Source of the DNA: Chitinophaga qingshengii
Lineage (GTDB): Bacteria > Bacteroidota > Bacteroidia > Chitinophagales > Chitinophagaceae
DNA length: 64,000 nt
Reading direction: 5' to 3'
Assembly (NCBI RefSeq): GCF_014529935.1
Contig: NZ_JACVFC010000001.1
Location: 2,728,001-2,792,000 of the forward strand
This document shows, piece by piece, positions 26,611-35,742 of this stretch. The stretch's first letter is position 1. Each line of letters starts with the position of its first letter. The notes under the pieces were generated by a model that was not told the DNA's origin, did not search any database, and was given only the letters and a program-made list of their open reading frames with translations. Both the position numbers and the translations under genes were made by a program.

Positions 26611-27924
26611 TTACACAATCATACTTAACAGCAAACTACCTGCTAATCCTGTTACGGAAACAATCGTTTCCATCACCGACCATGTTTTGATAGTGTCTTT
26701 CACCGACAAGTTAAAATATTCCTTGAACATCCAGAAGCCGGCATCGTTTACATGGGAAAACATGAGGCTGCCGGCGCCGGTAGCCAGCACCATCAGGTTG
26801 GGATTTACCCCGGAACTGGCGATCAGGGGCGCTACGATGCCTGCGGTAGTCAATCCTGCTACCGTGGCTGACCCTATGCACACCCGTATGATAGCAGCAA
26901 TACCCCAGGCCAGCAATAACGGATGCATATGCATATTGCTCAGGGTGACCGCAATATAGTCACTCACCTTGCTATCATGCAGTAACTGCGTCAGCGCGCC
27001 GGAGCCACCGATAATCAGGATGATGACAGCCACGTCTTTCACGGCATCATCCATCAGCCCCAATAGTTTTTTGGCAGTCATTCCCCGGCGGATACCCAAC
27101 AGGTACATACCGTTTAATACCGCCAGCAACATCACGATCAACGGATCGCCCAACCAAATGACCGCCTGGTATAACCCGTGATCGGCCGGCAACCATAATT
27201 TCAGTAGTGCGGTGATAGCCAGTAGTAATACAGGCAGCATAGCGGCAAACAGACTGGCCATCATTCCCGGTAGCTGGTCCTCCGGTAAAGGAGGCGCCAC
27301 AAACATCTTCCCCGGTTCACTGGTATATCGTTTCAGGTACCGGGAAAATACCGGTCCCGCCAGGATAATAGCCGGTATAGCCAGCAAAATGCCGTACAAC
27401 AGCGTAAGTCCCATATTGGCATGAAACTGCTGTACCAATGCGGTAGGAGAAGGATGTGGCGGCAGATAACCGTGGGTCACGGATAAAGAGGCCAGCATCG
27501 GAATACCCAGGTATACCGCCGGCAACCGGGTTTGCGCTGCCACCGTGAATATCAGCGGCACCATCAACACAAATCCGATGTTGTAAAACAGCGGTATTCC
27601 CACGATAAAACCGGTCAGCATCAGCGACCACTGGATATAACGTGGTCCCAGCAAACGCATCAGGCCACCGGCAATCCGTTGACCGGCGCCACTCTCGGCT
27701 ACCAGTTTGCCCAGCATACTACCGCATACGATTACCACAATCAGGGAGCCCAATGTTTTGCCGATACCGGTTTGTATGGACTGGGTAATATCCCCGATCT
27801 TCATATGCAGGGCCAGTCCCATCAGCAGGGAAACAATCAGAAAAGACAGGAAGGTATTTATCTTACACCAGGTAACGAGTACTACCAACAGCAGAATAGC
27901 AGCAATAACGATCAATAATGGCAT
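26611..27924 (-). CDS. GntP-family gluconate/hydroxy-acid:H+ symporter
   Basis: The 437-residue product (start ATG 27924, MPLLIVIAAILLL; an upstream in-frame codon adds 11 poor residues) has about 12-14 membrane helices and the GntP features GKTLGSLIVVIVCGSMLGKL and GSATVAGLTTAGI. Known members move gluconate, D-serine or related hydroxy acids with protons. Its neighbour on the same strand is a D-threonine/D-serine-type enzyme, so a D-amino acid or D-hydroxy acid is a plausible substrate here; this is inference from context. Confidence 0.85.
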   Translation of the reverse strand: MPLLIVIAAILLLVVLVTWCKINTFLSFLIVSLLMGLALHMKIGDITQSIQTGIGKTLGSLIVVIVCGSMLGKLVAESGAGQRIAGGLMRLLGPRYIQWSLMLTGFIVGIPLFYNIGFVLMVPLIFTVAAQTRLPAVYLGIPMLASLSVTHGYLPPHPSPTALVQQFHANMGLTLLYGILLAIPAIILAGPVFSRYLKRYTSEPGKMFVAPPLPEDQLPGMMASLFAAMLPVLLLAITALLKLWLPADHGLYQAVIWLGDPLIVMLLAVLNGMYLLGIRRGMTAKKLLGLMDDAVKDVAVIILIIGGSGALTQLLHDSKVSDYIAVTLSNMHMHPLLLAWGIAAIIRVCIGSATVAGLTTAGIVAPLIASSGVNPNLMVLATGAGSLMFSHVNDAGFWMFKEYFNLSVKDTIKTWSVMETIVSVTGLAGSLLLSMIV

Positions 27925-27973
27925 ATGCTCTTTCTTTTGGAAAGAACAAGATAACAAATTGATTCGGGGAATT

Positions 27974-29251
27974 CTACTCGTAACGTAAAGCGATAATAGG
28001 ATCCAGTTTGGAAGCCTTAAAAGCGGGATAAATACCGGAAATCAGCCCTACCGCTGCGCAAAGGCTAACCCCGATCAATATCCACAGCCAGGGGATGATA
28101 AAGGAAGATTTTAATAAAACAGATACAATGTTACCCAACAGCATACCCATGATAACCCCGATCAGGCCACCCATCACGCTGATGATAATAGCCTCATAGA
28201 GGAATTGTTTACGGATGGTTTTGGCAGTGGCACCGAGGGCTTTGGTAACGCCGATTTCGCGCGTTCTTTCCGCTACGGATACCAGCATAATGTTCATCAA
28301 ACCAATGGCCGATCCAAAGAGAGTGACAAAAGCAATGACCACGGCAAAAAGATTTACTTTGCCCAGGCTGGCAAACAACATCTCTGCGATGCTATCGCTC
28401 TTGCTCAGCGTGAAGTTATCTTCTTCATTGAGGCCCAGCTGCCGTATTACCCGGAATGTACCAATTGCTTCTCCCTGCGCCGCTTCCATCTGTTTGATAT
28501 CTTTAACGGCCACGCCTATCTGATAAGAAGCATTAGGGCGGTTGAATATTCTTCGTGTATTATTGACCGTAGTAATCACCACGTTATCAGCGCTCATCAG
28601 GTTACTGCTGCCTTTGCTTCCCAGTACGCCAATGACACGGTAACGCACATCCCCCACGCGAACGGTGTTGTTCACCACATTTTTAAGTTTCTTGCCAAAC
28701 AATTTCTCCGCCACATCTTTTCCGAGAATAGCCACATTACGGCCAGATGATACGTCCAGTGCATTAAAATTGCGGCCATCCTGAATCGTATAATTGGAGA
28801 TATCGAGGTAGTTTTCGTCGCCACCAATAACAGTCACGTTGGGATTGGTTTTTTTATCGTCTTTGTACACCGTGGCGATGCCGGTTGCCCTGAAATTGAG
28901 ACTTACAGTAGCCGGGAAATGGTACCGCTCTTTAAATGCCAGCGCCTCCTGGTAAGAGATAGGCTTGTTACTGATGGATTTCCGGACCTTTTTCACGTTT
29001 TTATTTCCTTTGGAAGCCTTGGCGTCATCATTTCCGATATGCACCTGCATATCACGGTTACGCAGCGAAAAACTATTAGCCCCCATACTGGCGAAGCTGG
29101 AGTAAATACTGCTTTTCATACTGTCGATGGCGGTCAGAATACCTACCAGGACTGTAATACCTACAGCGATAATAGAAACCGTAAGACCGGTGCGCAGTCT
29201 GTTGCCGCTCACGGAACGATAAGCAAGGGAAAATATGTCTGAAAATCGCAT
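27974..29251 (-). CDS. MacB/FtsX-type ABC transporter permease
   Basis: The 425-residue product has the MacB layout: one N-terminal helix (TGLTVSIIAVGITVLVGIL), a periplasmic domain (about 45-285), then three C-terminal helices (FAVVIAFVTLFGSAIGLMNIML; SVMGGLIGVIMGMLLGNI; LWILIGVSLCAAVGLISG), ending IIALRYE as is usual for the family. Such permeases pull lipids, peptides or proteins across the envelope using a separate ATPase. No ATPase gene adjoins, so the partner must be encoded elsewhere. The gene ends 49 bp before the GntP start and could share a transcript. Confidence 0.88.
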   Translation of the reverse strand: MRFSDIFSLAYRSVSGNRLRTGLTVSIIAVGITVLVGILTAIDSMKSSIYSSFASMGANSFSLRNRDMQVHIGNDDAKASKGNKNVKKVRKSISNKPISYQEALAFKERYHFPATVSLNFRATGIATVYKDDKKTNPNVTVIGGDENYLDISNYTIQDGRNFNALDVSSGRNVAILGKDVAEKLFGKKLKNVVNNTVRVGDVRYRVIGVLGSKGSSNLMSADNVVITTVNNTRRIFNRPNASYQIGVAVKDIKQMEAAQGEAIGTFRVIRQLGLNEEDNFTLSKSDSIAEMLFASLGKVNLFAVVIAFVTLFGSAIGLMNIMLVSVAERTREIGVTKALGATAKTIRKQFLYEAIIISVMGGLIGVIMGMLLGNIVSVLLKSSFIIPWLWILIGVSLCAAVGLISGIYPAFKASKLDPIIALRYE

Positions 29252-29343
29252 ATAATAAAGTTAATGGAAGTTCAGACAGGTGCAAAATAAAAAGTGAATG
29301 AACGAGGGCTATGCCATTTGAGCGGTTGAAATAGCCTTAAATG

Positions 29344-29374
29344 ACAAAGGAAACAGCCAGGCTGTTTCCTTTGT
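29344..29374 (-). terminator. Probable terminator of the nuo operon
   Basis: A perfect 15-bp inverted repeat (ACAAAGGAAACAGCC and its complement) with a minimal centre lies 28 bp after nuoN. The T-rich side is TTTCCTTTGTCATTT on the - strand. Confidence 0.65.
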
Positions 29375-29401
29375 GTATAAAGAATTTGTCTTGTAACGAT
29401 C

Positions 29402-30775
29402 TTACAGGCAACCGATCAGCAGGCCGGGGAACAGGCCCAGAGCCAGCACCAGGATGATAGTCAGCACCAGCGCTGCTTTGAAGCCGCCGGAAACCGGTTC
29501 CACTTCCGGATCGCCCTGTTTGAAATACATGGCGATGATCACGCGGAAATAGTAGTATACGCTGATAGCGGCGCATAACACACCAACAATCACCAGCCAT
29601 AACAGGTGCCCATGCTGGATGGCAGCAGCCAGTACAAAGTATTTGGCGAAGAAACCGGCAGTTACCGGGATACCGGCCAGTGAAAACAGGAAGATAGCGG
29701 TTGCCAGCGCCAACAGCGGCTGTTTACGGGCAAGACCGTTAAATCCTTCAAAAGTATAGTCTTTCAGCTTCATCAGTACGGCAAATACACCGATGGTAGC
29801 CAGGCTGTAAGCTGCTGCGTACAGCACAATACCTTGTGTAGCGAACTGGTTGACAGCAATCACCGCAAACATCATAAAACCGGCCTGTGCGATACTGGAG
29901 TAAGCCAGCATTCTTTTTACACTTTGCTGGAACACCGCGCTGAAGTTACCCAGGATCAGGGTAGCGGCAGTGATAATAGACAGGATCAGGGTCCAGTGCT
30001 GGCTGATAGCGCCACCAGCGAAAGCTACATGGAACATCCGCAGGAAAGCCACAAAACCACCGGCTTTCACAACAGTCGCCATGAAAGCGGTAAACACGGT
30101 CGGTGAACCATCATATACGTCCGGTGTCCAGAAGTGGAACGGCACCGCAGATACTTTAAAAGCCAGGGCAAAAGCCATCAGGATAATACCGCACAAAGCC
30201 AGCGGATGTACCGGGTCTGCACCCAGTCCGAGTTCGGTGATATTAAAGGTACCCACAGATCCATAGATCAGGGCAATGCCCATCAGGAGGATACCGGTAG
30301 AGAAAGAACCCATCAGGAAGTACTTCAGGGAAGCCTCGTTGCTCTTCAGGCTTTTATGATCCGCCCCTGCCAGCACATACTGCGGGATAGACATGATCTC
30401 AATCGCCAGGAACAACATCAGCAGGTTGCTGAAAGTGGATGCCAGGGTAATACCCGCCAATATAAAGAAGATCAGGGCGAAATAATCCGCCACATGCTCC
30501 CCTACTTTTTCAAACTCGCTCCCCGACAGCAGGAAATATAAAAGGGTTGCACCTAAAGCCACTGCATTAAACAACACACTGAACTTGGATACTTCAATCA
30601 TACCATATAGAACATAGCCGCCCAGCTGCACCGTGGGGTACAGTGCCAGGTTGGCAATAAATGATATGATGATGGCCGCGATGGCAAAAAATTTAATATG
30701 CTGCTTATTGCGTACAAATAAACCGACAAACATCAGAACAACGCCCGATAAAGCAGTAGAAATTAGTGCATTCAT
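29402..30775 (-). CDS. nuoN: NADH-quinone oxidoreductase subunit N
   Basis: NuoN is one of the three antiporter-like membrane subunits of complex I that pump protons. The 457-residue product has about 14 helices with the family motifs PFHFWTPDVYDGSPTVFTAFM and LAYSSIAQAGFMM. It is the last gene of the nuo operon. The junction with nuoM contains an inverted octamer-array repeat (30812-30875). Confidence 0.95.
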   Translation of the reverse strand: MNALISTALSGVVLMFVGLFVRNKQHIKFFAIAAIIISFIANLALYPTVQLGGYVLYGMIEVSKFSVLFNAVALGATLLYFLLSGSEFEKVGEHVADYFALIFFILAGITLASTFSNLLMLFLAIEIMSIPQYVLAGADHKSLKSNEASLKYFLMGSFSTGILLMGIALIYGSVGTFNITELGLGADPVHPLALCGIILMAFALAFKVSAVPFHFWTPDVYDGSPTVFTAFMATVVKAGGFVAFLRMFHVAFAGGAISQHWTLILSIITAATLILGNFSAVFQQSVKRMLAYSSIAQAGFMMFAVIAVNQFATQGIVLYAAAYSLATIGVFAVLMKLKDYTFEGFNGLARKQPLLALATAIFLFSLAGIPVTAGFFAKYFVLAAAIQHGHLLWLVIVGVLCAAISVYYYFRVIIAMYFKQGDPEVEPVSGGFKAALVLTIILVLALGLFPGLLIGCL

Positions 30776-30811
30776 ATTGTTTCGTTACAAAACCCGTTTA
30801 AAATTTTCTGA

Positions 30812-30875
30812 TTTGGATATTTTGATATTTAGCCATTTTAAATGACCAAATATCAAAATAACTAAATATCAAAAT
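30812..30875. repeat. Octamer-array hairpin at the nuoM/nuoN junction
   Basis: On the - strand the array begins inside the last codons of nuoM and supplies its TGA stop (CATTTTGA, TATTTAGT, TATTTTGA, TATTTGGT). It is followed by an inverted array with the same units, so the pair folds into a hairpin. The units match those at 7183-7322 (TATTTTGA, TATTTGGC). Confidence 0.75.
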
Positions 30876-32284
30876 GCCTTGCTTACCAGATCCAGCATCG
30901 GCTGCGGATATACGCCCAGTACAAAGATCATGATCACTACCAGACTTAAAGCCACGGTTTCACCGGGTTGCAGGTCAGTAGTGGTATCTGTCAGGGCATT
31001 GCCTTCACCGAAAATTACTTTTTGAATCATATTCAACGTATACACGGCCGCGAGGATGATACCCAGTCCGGCGAAAGCCATAAACCAGTGGTTATACTGG
31101 AACAGGCCGCTGAACATCAGGAACTCGCCGATAAATCCGTTGGTAAGTGGTAAACCGATGTTGGCCAGGCTGATGATAACGAGGAAGATAGCCATCCGCG
31201 GCGCCTTGCGGGCCATGCCACCCATCTGGTCCATATTTTTGATACCCAGGCGGTTTTGGATCACTTCCACGATTATCCACAATCCGATAATGTTCACACC
31301 ATGGTTGAACATCTGCAATAACACGCCTTGTGTGCTTTGCTCGTTGTGAGCAAATATAGCAGCGCTCATCAGGCCGATGTGTGCAATGGAAGAGTAAGCA
31401 ATCAGTCGTTTCAGATCACTCTGTGCCATCGCAATGCAGGAAGCGTAGATAATACCAATGATAGATAATACGATGGCAAAGTCTGCCCACATAGCAGTGC
31501 CTTCAGGCAGTACCGGAACCAGCCAGCGCAGTACGCCAAACAGGCCCATTTTTACCATTACACCAGAGAGGATCATGGTTACCGGGGTAGGAGACTGCTC
31601 ATAAGTGTCTGGCTGCCAGGTATGGAACGGGAATACCGGCATCTTGATGGCAAAAGCCACAAAGAACAGCCAGAATAACCATTGCTGATCACCCATGCTC
31701 AGCTGCAGGTGGGTGAAGGAGGTCCAGCTAAAGGAATGATCCGGTGTCTGGAAATACAGGTAGATGATACCCACCAGCATTAACAGGGAACCCAGGAAGG
31801 TATACACGAAGAACTTAAAGGTAACGGGTATACGTTTTTCACCGCCCCACATAGAGCAGAGGAAGTATACCGGTATCAGTGCCAGTTCCCAGAAAACATA
31901 AAACTGTAAGGCGTCGAAGGCGGTGAAAACACCCACCAGACCGGCCTGAGAGAGCAACATCAGTCCGTAAAAGCTGTTAGGCCTTTCGGTGTCGCGGTTA
32001 TAAATAGTGATAAAAACCAGGAGGAAAGCGATAGCCGTCAATAAACACAGCATAGCGCCCATACCATCCAGGCCTACCCTGAACTGGCTGCCCAGCTGAG
32101 GTATCCATTCGGTAACAAAAGAAAGTTTCTGCGGAGCGGCGTGCAGGGTGCACACGGTTCCGATGGCTACGGCTACCGACGCCAGGGATGCAATCATGCC
32201 CAGCACCTTCGGCCCGGACCCCTTCAGGCCAAATGCAATCAGGCCAGCGATGAAAGGAATCAGTATTAATAAAACTGTCAACAT
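30869..32284 (-). CDS. nuoM: NADH-quinone oxidoreductase subunit M
   Basis: This 471-residue antiporter-like subunit of complex I has about 14 helices and the motifs FAIKMPVFPFHTWQPDTYEQ and LIAYSSIAHIGLM. The helix-7/8 Lys and the conserved His are present. It ends KAF followed by a TGA that belongs to the repeat at 30812-30875. It starts 33 bp after nuoL. Confidence 0.95.
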   Translation of the reverse strand: MLTVLLILIPFIAGLIAFGLKGSGPKVLGMIASLASVAVAIGTVCTLHAAPQKLSFVTEWIPQLGSQFRVGLDGMGAMLCLLTAIAFLLVFITIYNRDTERPNSFYGLMLLSQAGLVGVFTAFDALQFYVFWELALIPVYFLCSMWGGEKRIPVTFKFFVYTFLGSLLMLVGIIYLYFQTPDHSFSWTSFTHLQLSMGDQQWLFWLFFVAFAIKMPVFPFHTWQPDTYEQSPTPVTMILSGVMVKMGLFGVLRWLVPVLPEGTAMWADFAIVLSIIGIIYASCIAMAQSDLKRLIAYSSIAHIGLMSAAIFAHNEQSTQGVLLQMFNHGVNIIGLWIIVEVIQNRLGIKNMDQMGGMARKAPRMAIFLVIISLANIGLPLTNGFIGEFLMFSGLFQYNHWFMAFAGLGIILAAVYTLNMIQKVIFGEGNALTDTTTDLQPGETVALSLVVIMIFVLGVYPQPMLDLVSKAF

Positions 32285-32317
32285 AATTTATCTGCGCTTG
32301 TAACTTCCGCTATTGGT

Positions 32318-34213
32318 TTATAATAAGAATCCGATCACAAATAATACGATCATACCGATTACCATGGCAAAGATGTAGAATCCTACCTGCCCGCTCTGAA
32401 CACGGCGGATCTGCTGGCTGCTGTACTGGACACCGCGGCCAACACCATTTACCAGTTTATCGATACCTGCTTTTTCAACGGTGTCACGGAAGAAGCGGGA
32501 AAGCTCCTGTAATGGTCTTACAATGATGGCATCATACAGCTCATCGATATACCATTTGTTTTCCAGCACTTTCGCCAGTCCTGTATTTTCTTTGCCGGTA
32601 TCTTCATAAGCCGCAAATTTCTGACGGGCAATGAGGATAAAGGCAATCACCAGTACACTGCTCAATCCCATCAGCATCCATTCCGTGCTGTGAGACAGGT
32701 GGTGTGCGGTAACAAAAGGAGCAGAAGGTGCAAACACCGGTGACAGGTATTCTGCCAACAGGTTTTTACCAAATACTTCCGGCAGGCCTACATAACCACC
32801 GAATACAGACAATACCGCCAGAATAATCAGCGGAATAGTAATCGGGGAAGGGCTTTCGTGCAGGTGGTGTTCCTGTTCGTGTGTACCACGGAACTTTCCG
32901 GAGAAAGTGATGTAGTACAGGCGGAACATATAAAAAGCGGTCATCAGCGCGCCTAACAGACCCAGTGCATACAGTACAGGGTTATGGGCATAAGCGCTGG
33001 CCAGAATTTCATCTTTGGAGAAGAAACCGGAAAAACCCGGGATACCGGCAATAGCCAGACATCCTACCAGGAAAGTCCAGTTGGTGGTAGGCATATATTT
33101 TTTCAGTCCACCCATTTTACGGATGTCCTGCTCACCGCCCATAGCATGAATAACGGAACCGGAACCCAGGAACAACAGCGCTTTAAAGAAAGCGTGTGTC
33201 ATCACGTGGAAAACGGCGGCGGAATAAGCACCAACGCCCAGGGCCAGGAACATATAACCCAGCTGGCTCACGGTAGAATAAGCCAGTACTTTTTTAATGT
33301 CGTTTTGTTTCAGTGCAATAGAAGCCGCAAACAATGCAGTGGCCACACCGATGATGGCGATAACCGCCTGAATGGACGGCGCCAGGGTGTAGATCACGTT
33401 GCTGCGGGCAATCATATAGATACCGGCGGTCACCATCGTGGCCGCGTGGATCAGGGCAGATACGGGGGTAGGACCGGCCATCGCGTCGGGCAGCCAGGTG
33501 TACAGCGGAATCTGGGCAGATTTACCCATAGCGCCTACAAACAGCAGCATGGCAATGGCAATCAGCGTAGGATTGTTCATACCCAGCGGTGCTGCTTTCG
33601 CAAATACGTCGGGGAAAGTAACGGTGCCAAACTGCATGATCATGAAGAAGATACCGAGCAGGAAACCGAGGTCACCGATACGGTTCATCACGAAGGCTTT
33701 TTTGGCCGCATTATTATAGCTGGTATTTTTAAACCAGAATCCAATCAGCAGGTAAGAGCACAAACCAACACCTTCCCATCCGATGAACATCATCACATAG
33801 TTGGCGCCCAGCACAAGTATCAGCATAGAGAATACGAAGAGATTGAGGTAAGCGAAATATCTCGCAAAACTCTCATCGCTTTCGTCATGCATGTAAGAGG
33901 TAGAGTAGATGTGGATAAGGGTACCCACACCGGTAATAATCAGGAGAAATAATGCACTCAGTTGATCAACCTGGAATGCGAAAGGAATATGCAGGCTGCC
34001 AACGGAAATAAAGTTGAACAGGTGTACTACCTGTGCCTGGAATCCCGGGGCCTTTACTTCAAAAAATGCCAATAAGCTCACCACAAAGGAAGCCAGTACG
34101 GTACCGCTTCCGATAAATCCTACCAGGGACTTGGATAAAAATCTGCGTCCCAAACCATTCACCAGGAAACCCAATAATGGTAAAAATGGTACCAGCCAAA
34201 CTAGTTTAATCAT
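32318..34213 (-). CDS. nuoL: NADH-quinone oxidoreductase subunit L
   Basis: NuoL is the distal proton-pumping subunit, with the long lateral helix that ties the membrane arm together. The 631-residue product has the motifs FIGWEGVGLCSYLLIGFW, SAQIPLYTWLPDAMAGP and LAYSTVSQLGYMF, and its C-terminal region (KWYIDELYD onward) fits the lateral helix. Length matches family members. Confidence 0.96.
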   Translation of the reverse strand: MIKLVWLVPFLPLLGFLVNGLGRRFLSKSLVGFIGSGTVLASFVVSLLAFFEVKAPGFQAQVVHLFNFISVGSLHIPFAFQVDQLSALFLLIITGVGTLIHIYSTSYMHDESDESFARYFAYLNLFVFSMLILVLGANYVMMFIGWEGVGLCSYLLIGFWFKNTSYNNAAKKAFVMNRIGDLGFLLGIFFMIMQFGTVTFPDVFAKAAPLGMNNPTLIAIAMLLFVGAMGKSAQIPLYTWLPDAMAGPTPVSALIHAATMVTAGIYMIARSNVIYTLAPSIQAVIAIIGVATALFAASIALKQNDIKKVLAYSTVSQLGYMFLALGVGAYSAAVFHVMTHAFFKALLFLGSGSVIHAMGGEQDIRKMGGLKKYMPTTNWTFLVGCLAIAGIPGFSGFFSKDEILASAYAHNPVLYALGLLGALMTAFYMFRLYYITFSGKFRGTHEQEHHLHESPSPITIPLIILAVLSVFGGYVGLPEVFGKNLLAEYLSPVFAPSAPFVTAHHLSHSTEWMLMGLSSVLVIAFILIARQKFAAYEDTGKENTGLAKVLENKWYIDELYDAIIVRPLQELSRFFRDTVEKAGIDKLVNGVGRGVQYSSQQIRRVQSGQVGFYIFAMVIGMIVLFVIGFLL

Positions 34214-34241
34214 TTATCAATTCTATTTACGACGTCGAAAC

Positions 34242-34273
34242 AATTAATAATTAAGAAGGATGAATTATTAATT
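34242..34273. repeat. 11-bp inverted repeat over the nuoK stop codon
   Basis: AATTAATAATT (34242-34252) is perfectly inverted at 34263-34273. The distal arm overlaps the TAA stop of nuoK, and the repeat fills the start of the nuoK/nuoL spacer. Confidence 0.6.
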
Positions 34274-34585
34274 TTTCAGCCTGTTAAGAATGTTTATATC
34301 TACCGACTTAGTGTTTCTGTAGACCAGTGTAATGATAGCCAGCCCTACTGCTACTTCTGCAGCCGCCACCACCATAATAAAGAATACAAACAATTGCGCT
34401 GATCCTGCATCTACCTTCCCTGCATCTGCCCACATTTTGGAAAATGCAACCAGCAACAGGTTTACCGCATTCAGCATCAGCTCTATGCACATAAAAATGA
34501 TGATGGCATTACGGCGCATCAGCACGCCCATCACACCAATGCAAAACAGGGCGATACTCAGGAATATGTAATATTGAACAGGCAT
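34268..34585 (-). CDS. nuoK: NADH-quinone oxidoreductase subunit K
   Basis: The 105-residue, three-helix subunit has the two conserved membrane glutamates of Nuo[13 protein letters not shown] and [11 protein letters not shown]. It forms the core of the proton channel next to NuoJ and NuoA. It starts after a 49-bp spacer that contains a heptamer array, and its stop lies in an inverted repeat. Confidence 0.96.
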   Translation of the reverse strand: MPVQYYIFLSIALFCIGVMGVLMRRNAIIIFMCIELMLNAVNLLLVAFSKMWADAGKVDAGSAQLFVFFIMVVAAAEVAVGLAIITLVYRNTKSVDINILNRLKN

Positions 34586-34587
34586 AA

Positions 34588-34622
34588 TAAAGAATTACAA
34601 ATTACGAATGACGAATTATGAA
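34588..34622. repeat. Heptamer array in the nuoJ/nuoK spacer
   Basis: Read on the - strand the spacer contains about five heptamers of the type CATTCAT, AATTCGT, CATTCGT, AATTTGT, AATTCTT. The core GTAATTY unit recurs at two other nuo junctions. Confidence 0.65.
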
Positions 34623-34634
34623 TGAATCCGTTGC

Positions 34635-35135
34635 TTAGTCTTTTTTACCAATCACTACGGCACCTACCATGGCGCTGAGGAACAGGATACTGCTCACTTC
34701 AAACGGTACCACATATTGTTTGAACAACATCTGGCCCAGGTTTTTGATCAACCCAACCTCATTGGCTTCTGTGCTGATAGCCGGCATACTGGCATCGCGC
34801 AGGGCGGCTACCAGTACCACCAGTAAAGCACCACCGCTGATAGCGCCGGCATATTTCAGCCAGTTACGCTTCTGGGGCTCCAGTTCGGTATTCAGGTTCA
34901 TCAGCATCATCACATAAAGGAACAATACCATGATAGCGCCGGCATATACGATGATATGCACAACCGCCAGGAACTGGGCGTTCAGCATAATGTAATGTCC
35001 TGCAATGGTAAAGAAGGTTACGATCAGACACAATACGCTCGTCACGGGATTCTTGCTCAATACCACGCCCAGCGCCGAAACCAGGGCGATGACTGAAAGC
35101 ACCATGAAAATTATTTGTTGTATACTCATTCCCAT
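34635..35135 (-). CDS. nuoJ: NADH-quinone oxidoreductase subunit J
   Basis: The 166-residue, five-helix subunit has the NuoJ signature HIIVYAGAIMVLFLYVMMLMNL. It lies between nuoI and nuoK in standard order. The start MGMSIQQIIF gives a normal membrane N-terminus. Confidence 0.95.
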   Translation of the reverse strand: MGMSIQQIIFMVLSVIALVSALGVVLSKNPVTSVLCLIVTFFTIAGHYIMLNAQFLAVVHIIVYAGAIMVLFLYVMMLMNLNTELEPQKRNWLKYAGAISGGALLVVLVAALRDASMPAISTEANEVGLIKNLGQMLFKQYVVPFEVSSILFLSAMVGAVVIGKKD

Positions 35136-35186
35136 CTTCTGCTATGTTTGACTATTGTATTTTTTGCTTTTGCGTATTGTGATTAA

Positions 35187-35693
35187 TTATTTGTCCTGTT
35201 GTTTTGGATTGGGGATCAACAGGTCTGGCTTGCCATAGATGAAGCCCTTACGCTGATAGTTGGATGGCGCAAAGGTTTCAGACAGATAGATCGCATCTTT
35301 GGGACAAGCTTCTTCACAGAATCCGCAGAAAATACAACGCAGCATGTTGATTTCATACCTGGCCGCATATTTCTCTTCCCGGTACAGGTTTTCCTCTCCC
35401 GGTTTCCTTTCCGCTGCTTCCATGGTAATGGCTTCAGCAGGACAGGCTACGGCACACAGGCCACAGGCGGTACATCTTTCACGGCCCTCTTCATCACGGT
35501 TCAGGATGTGTAATCCACGGAATACCGGGCTGAACTGACGCCGCTGTTCCGGAAAACTAACGGTGGCTTTCCGTTTGAATATATGTTTAAAGGTGATACC
35601 CATGCCCTTTGCGATGGCAGGAACATACATTTTTTCCAGGAAGGTCATCGGACTACGGTCCACCGCTTTTGCCCTGTTTGTTAATGGTTGCAT
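35187..35693 (-). CDS. nuoI: NADH-quinone oxidoreductase subunit I
   Basis: NuoI carries the iron-sulfur clusters N6a and N6b that lead electrons towards NuoB. The 168-residue product has two ferredoxin motifs with all eight cysteines: Cys74/77/80 with Cys84 (CTACGLCAVACP) and Cys120/123/126 with Cys130 (CIFCGFCEEACP). The N-terminal amphipathic segment fits membrane docking on NuoH. Confidence 0.96.
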   Translation of the reverse strand: MQPLTNRAKAVDRSPMTFLEKMYVPAIAKGMGITFKHIFKRKATVSFPEQRRQFSPVFRGLHILNRDEEGRERCTACGLCAVACPAEAITMEAAERKPGEENLYREEKYAARYEINMLRCIFCGFCEEACPKDAIYLSETFAPSNYQRKGFIYGKPDLLIPNPKQQDK

Positions 35694-35742
35694 AAATGCT
35701 TATTTAGTCCACACAAATGTGTGTATAAATTAATTGATAGAA

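Noticed and set aside
32984..33952. 322-codon + strand frame opposite nuoL
   Set aside because: Antisense shadow rich in His, Gln and Arg.
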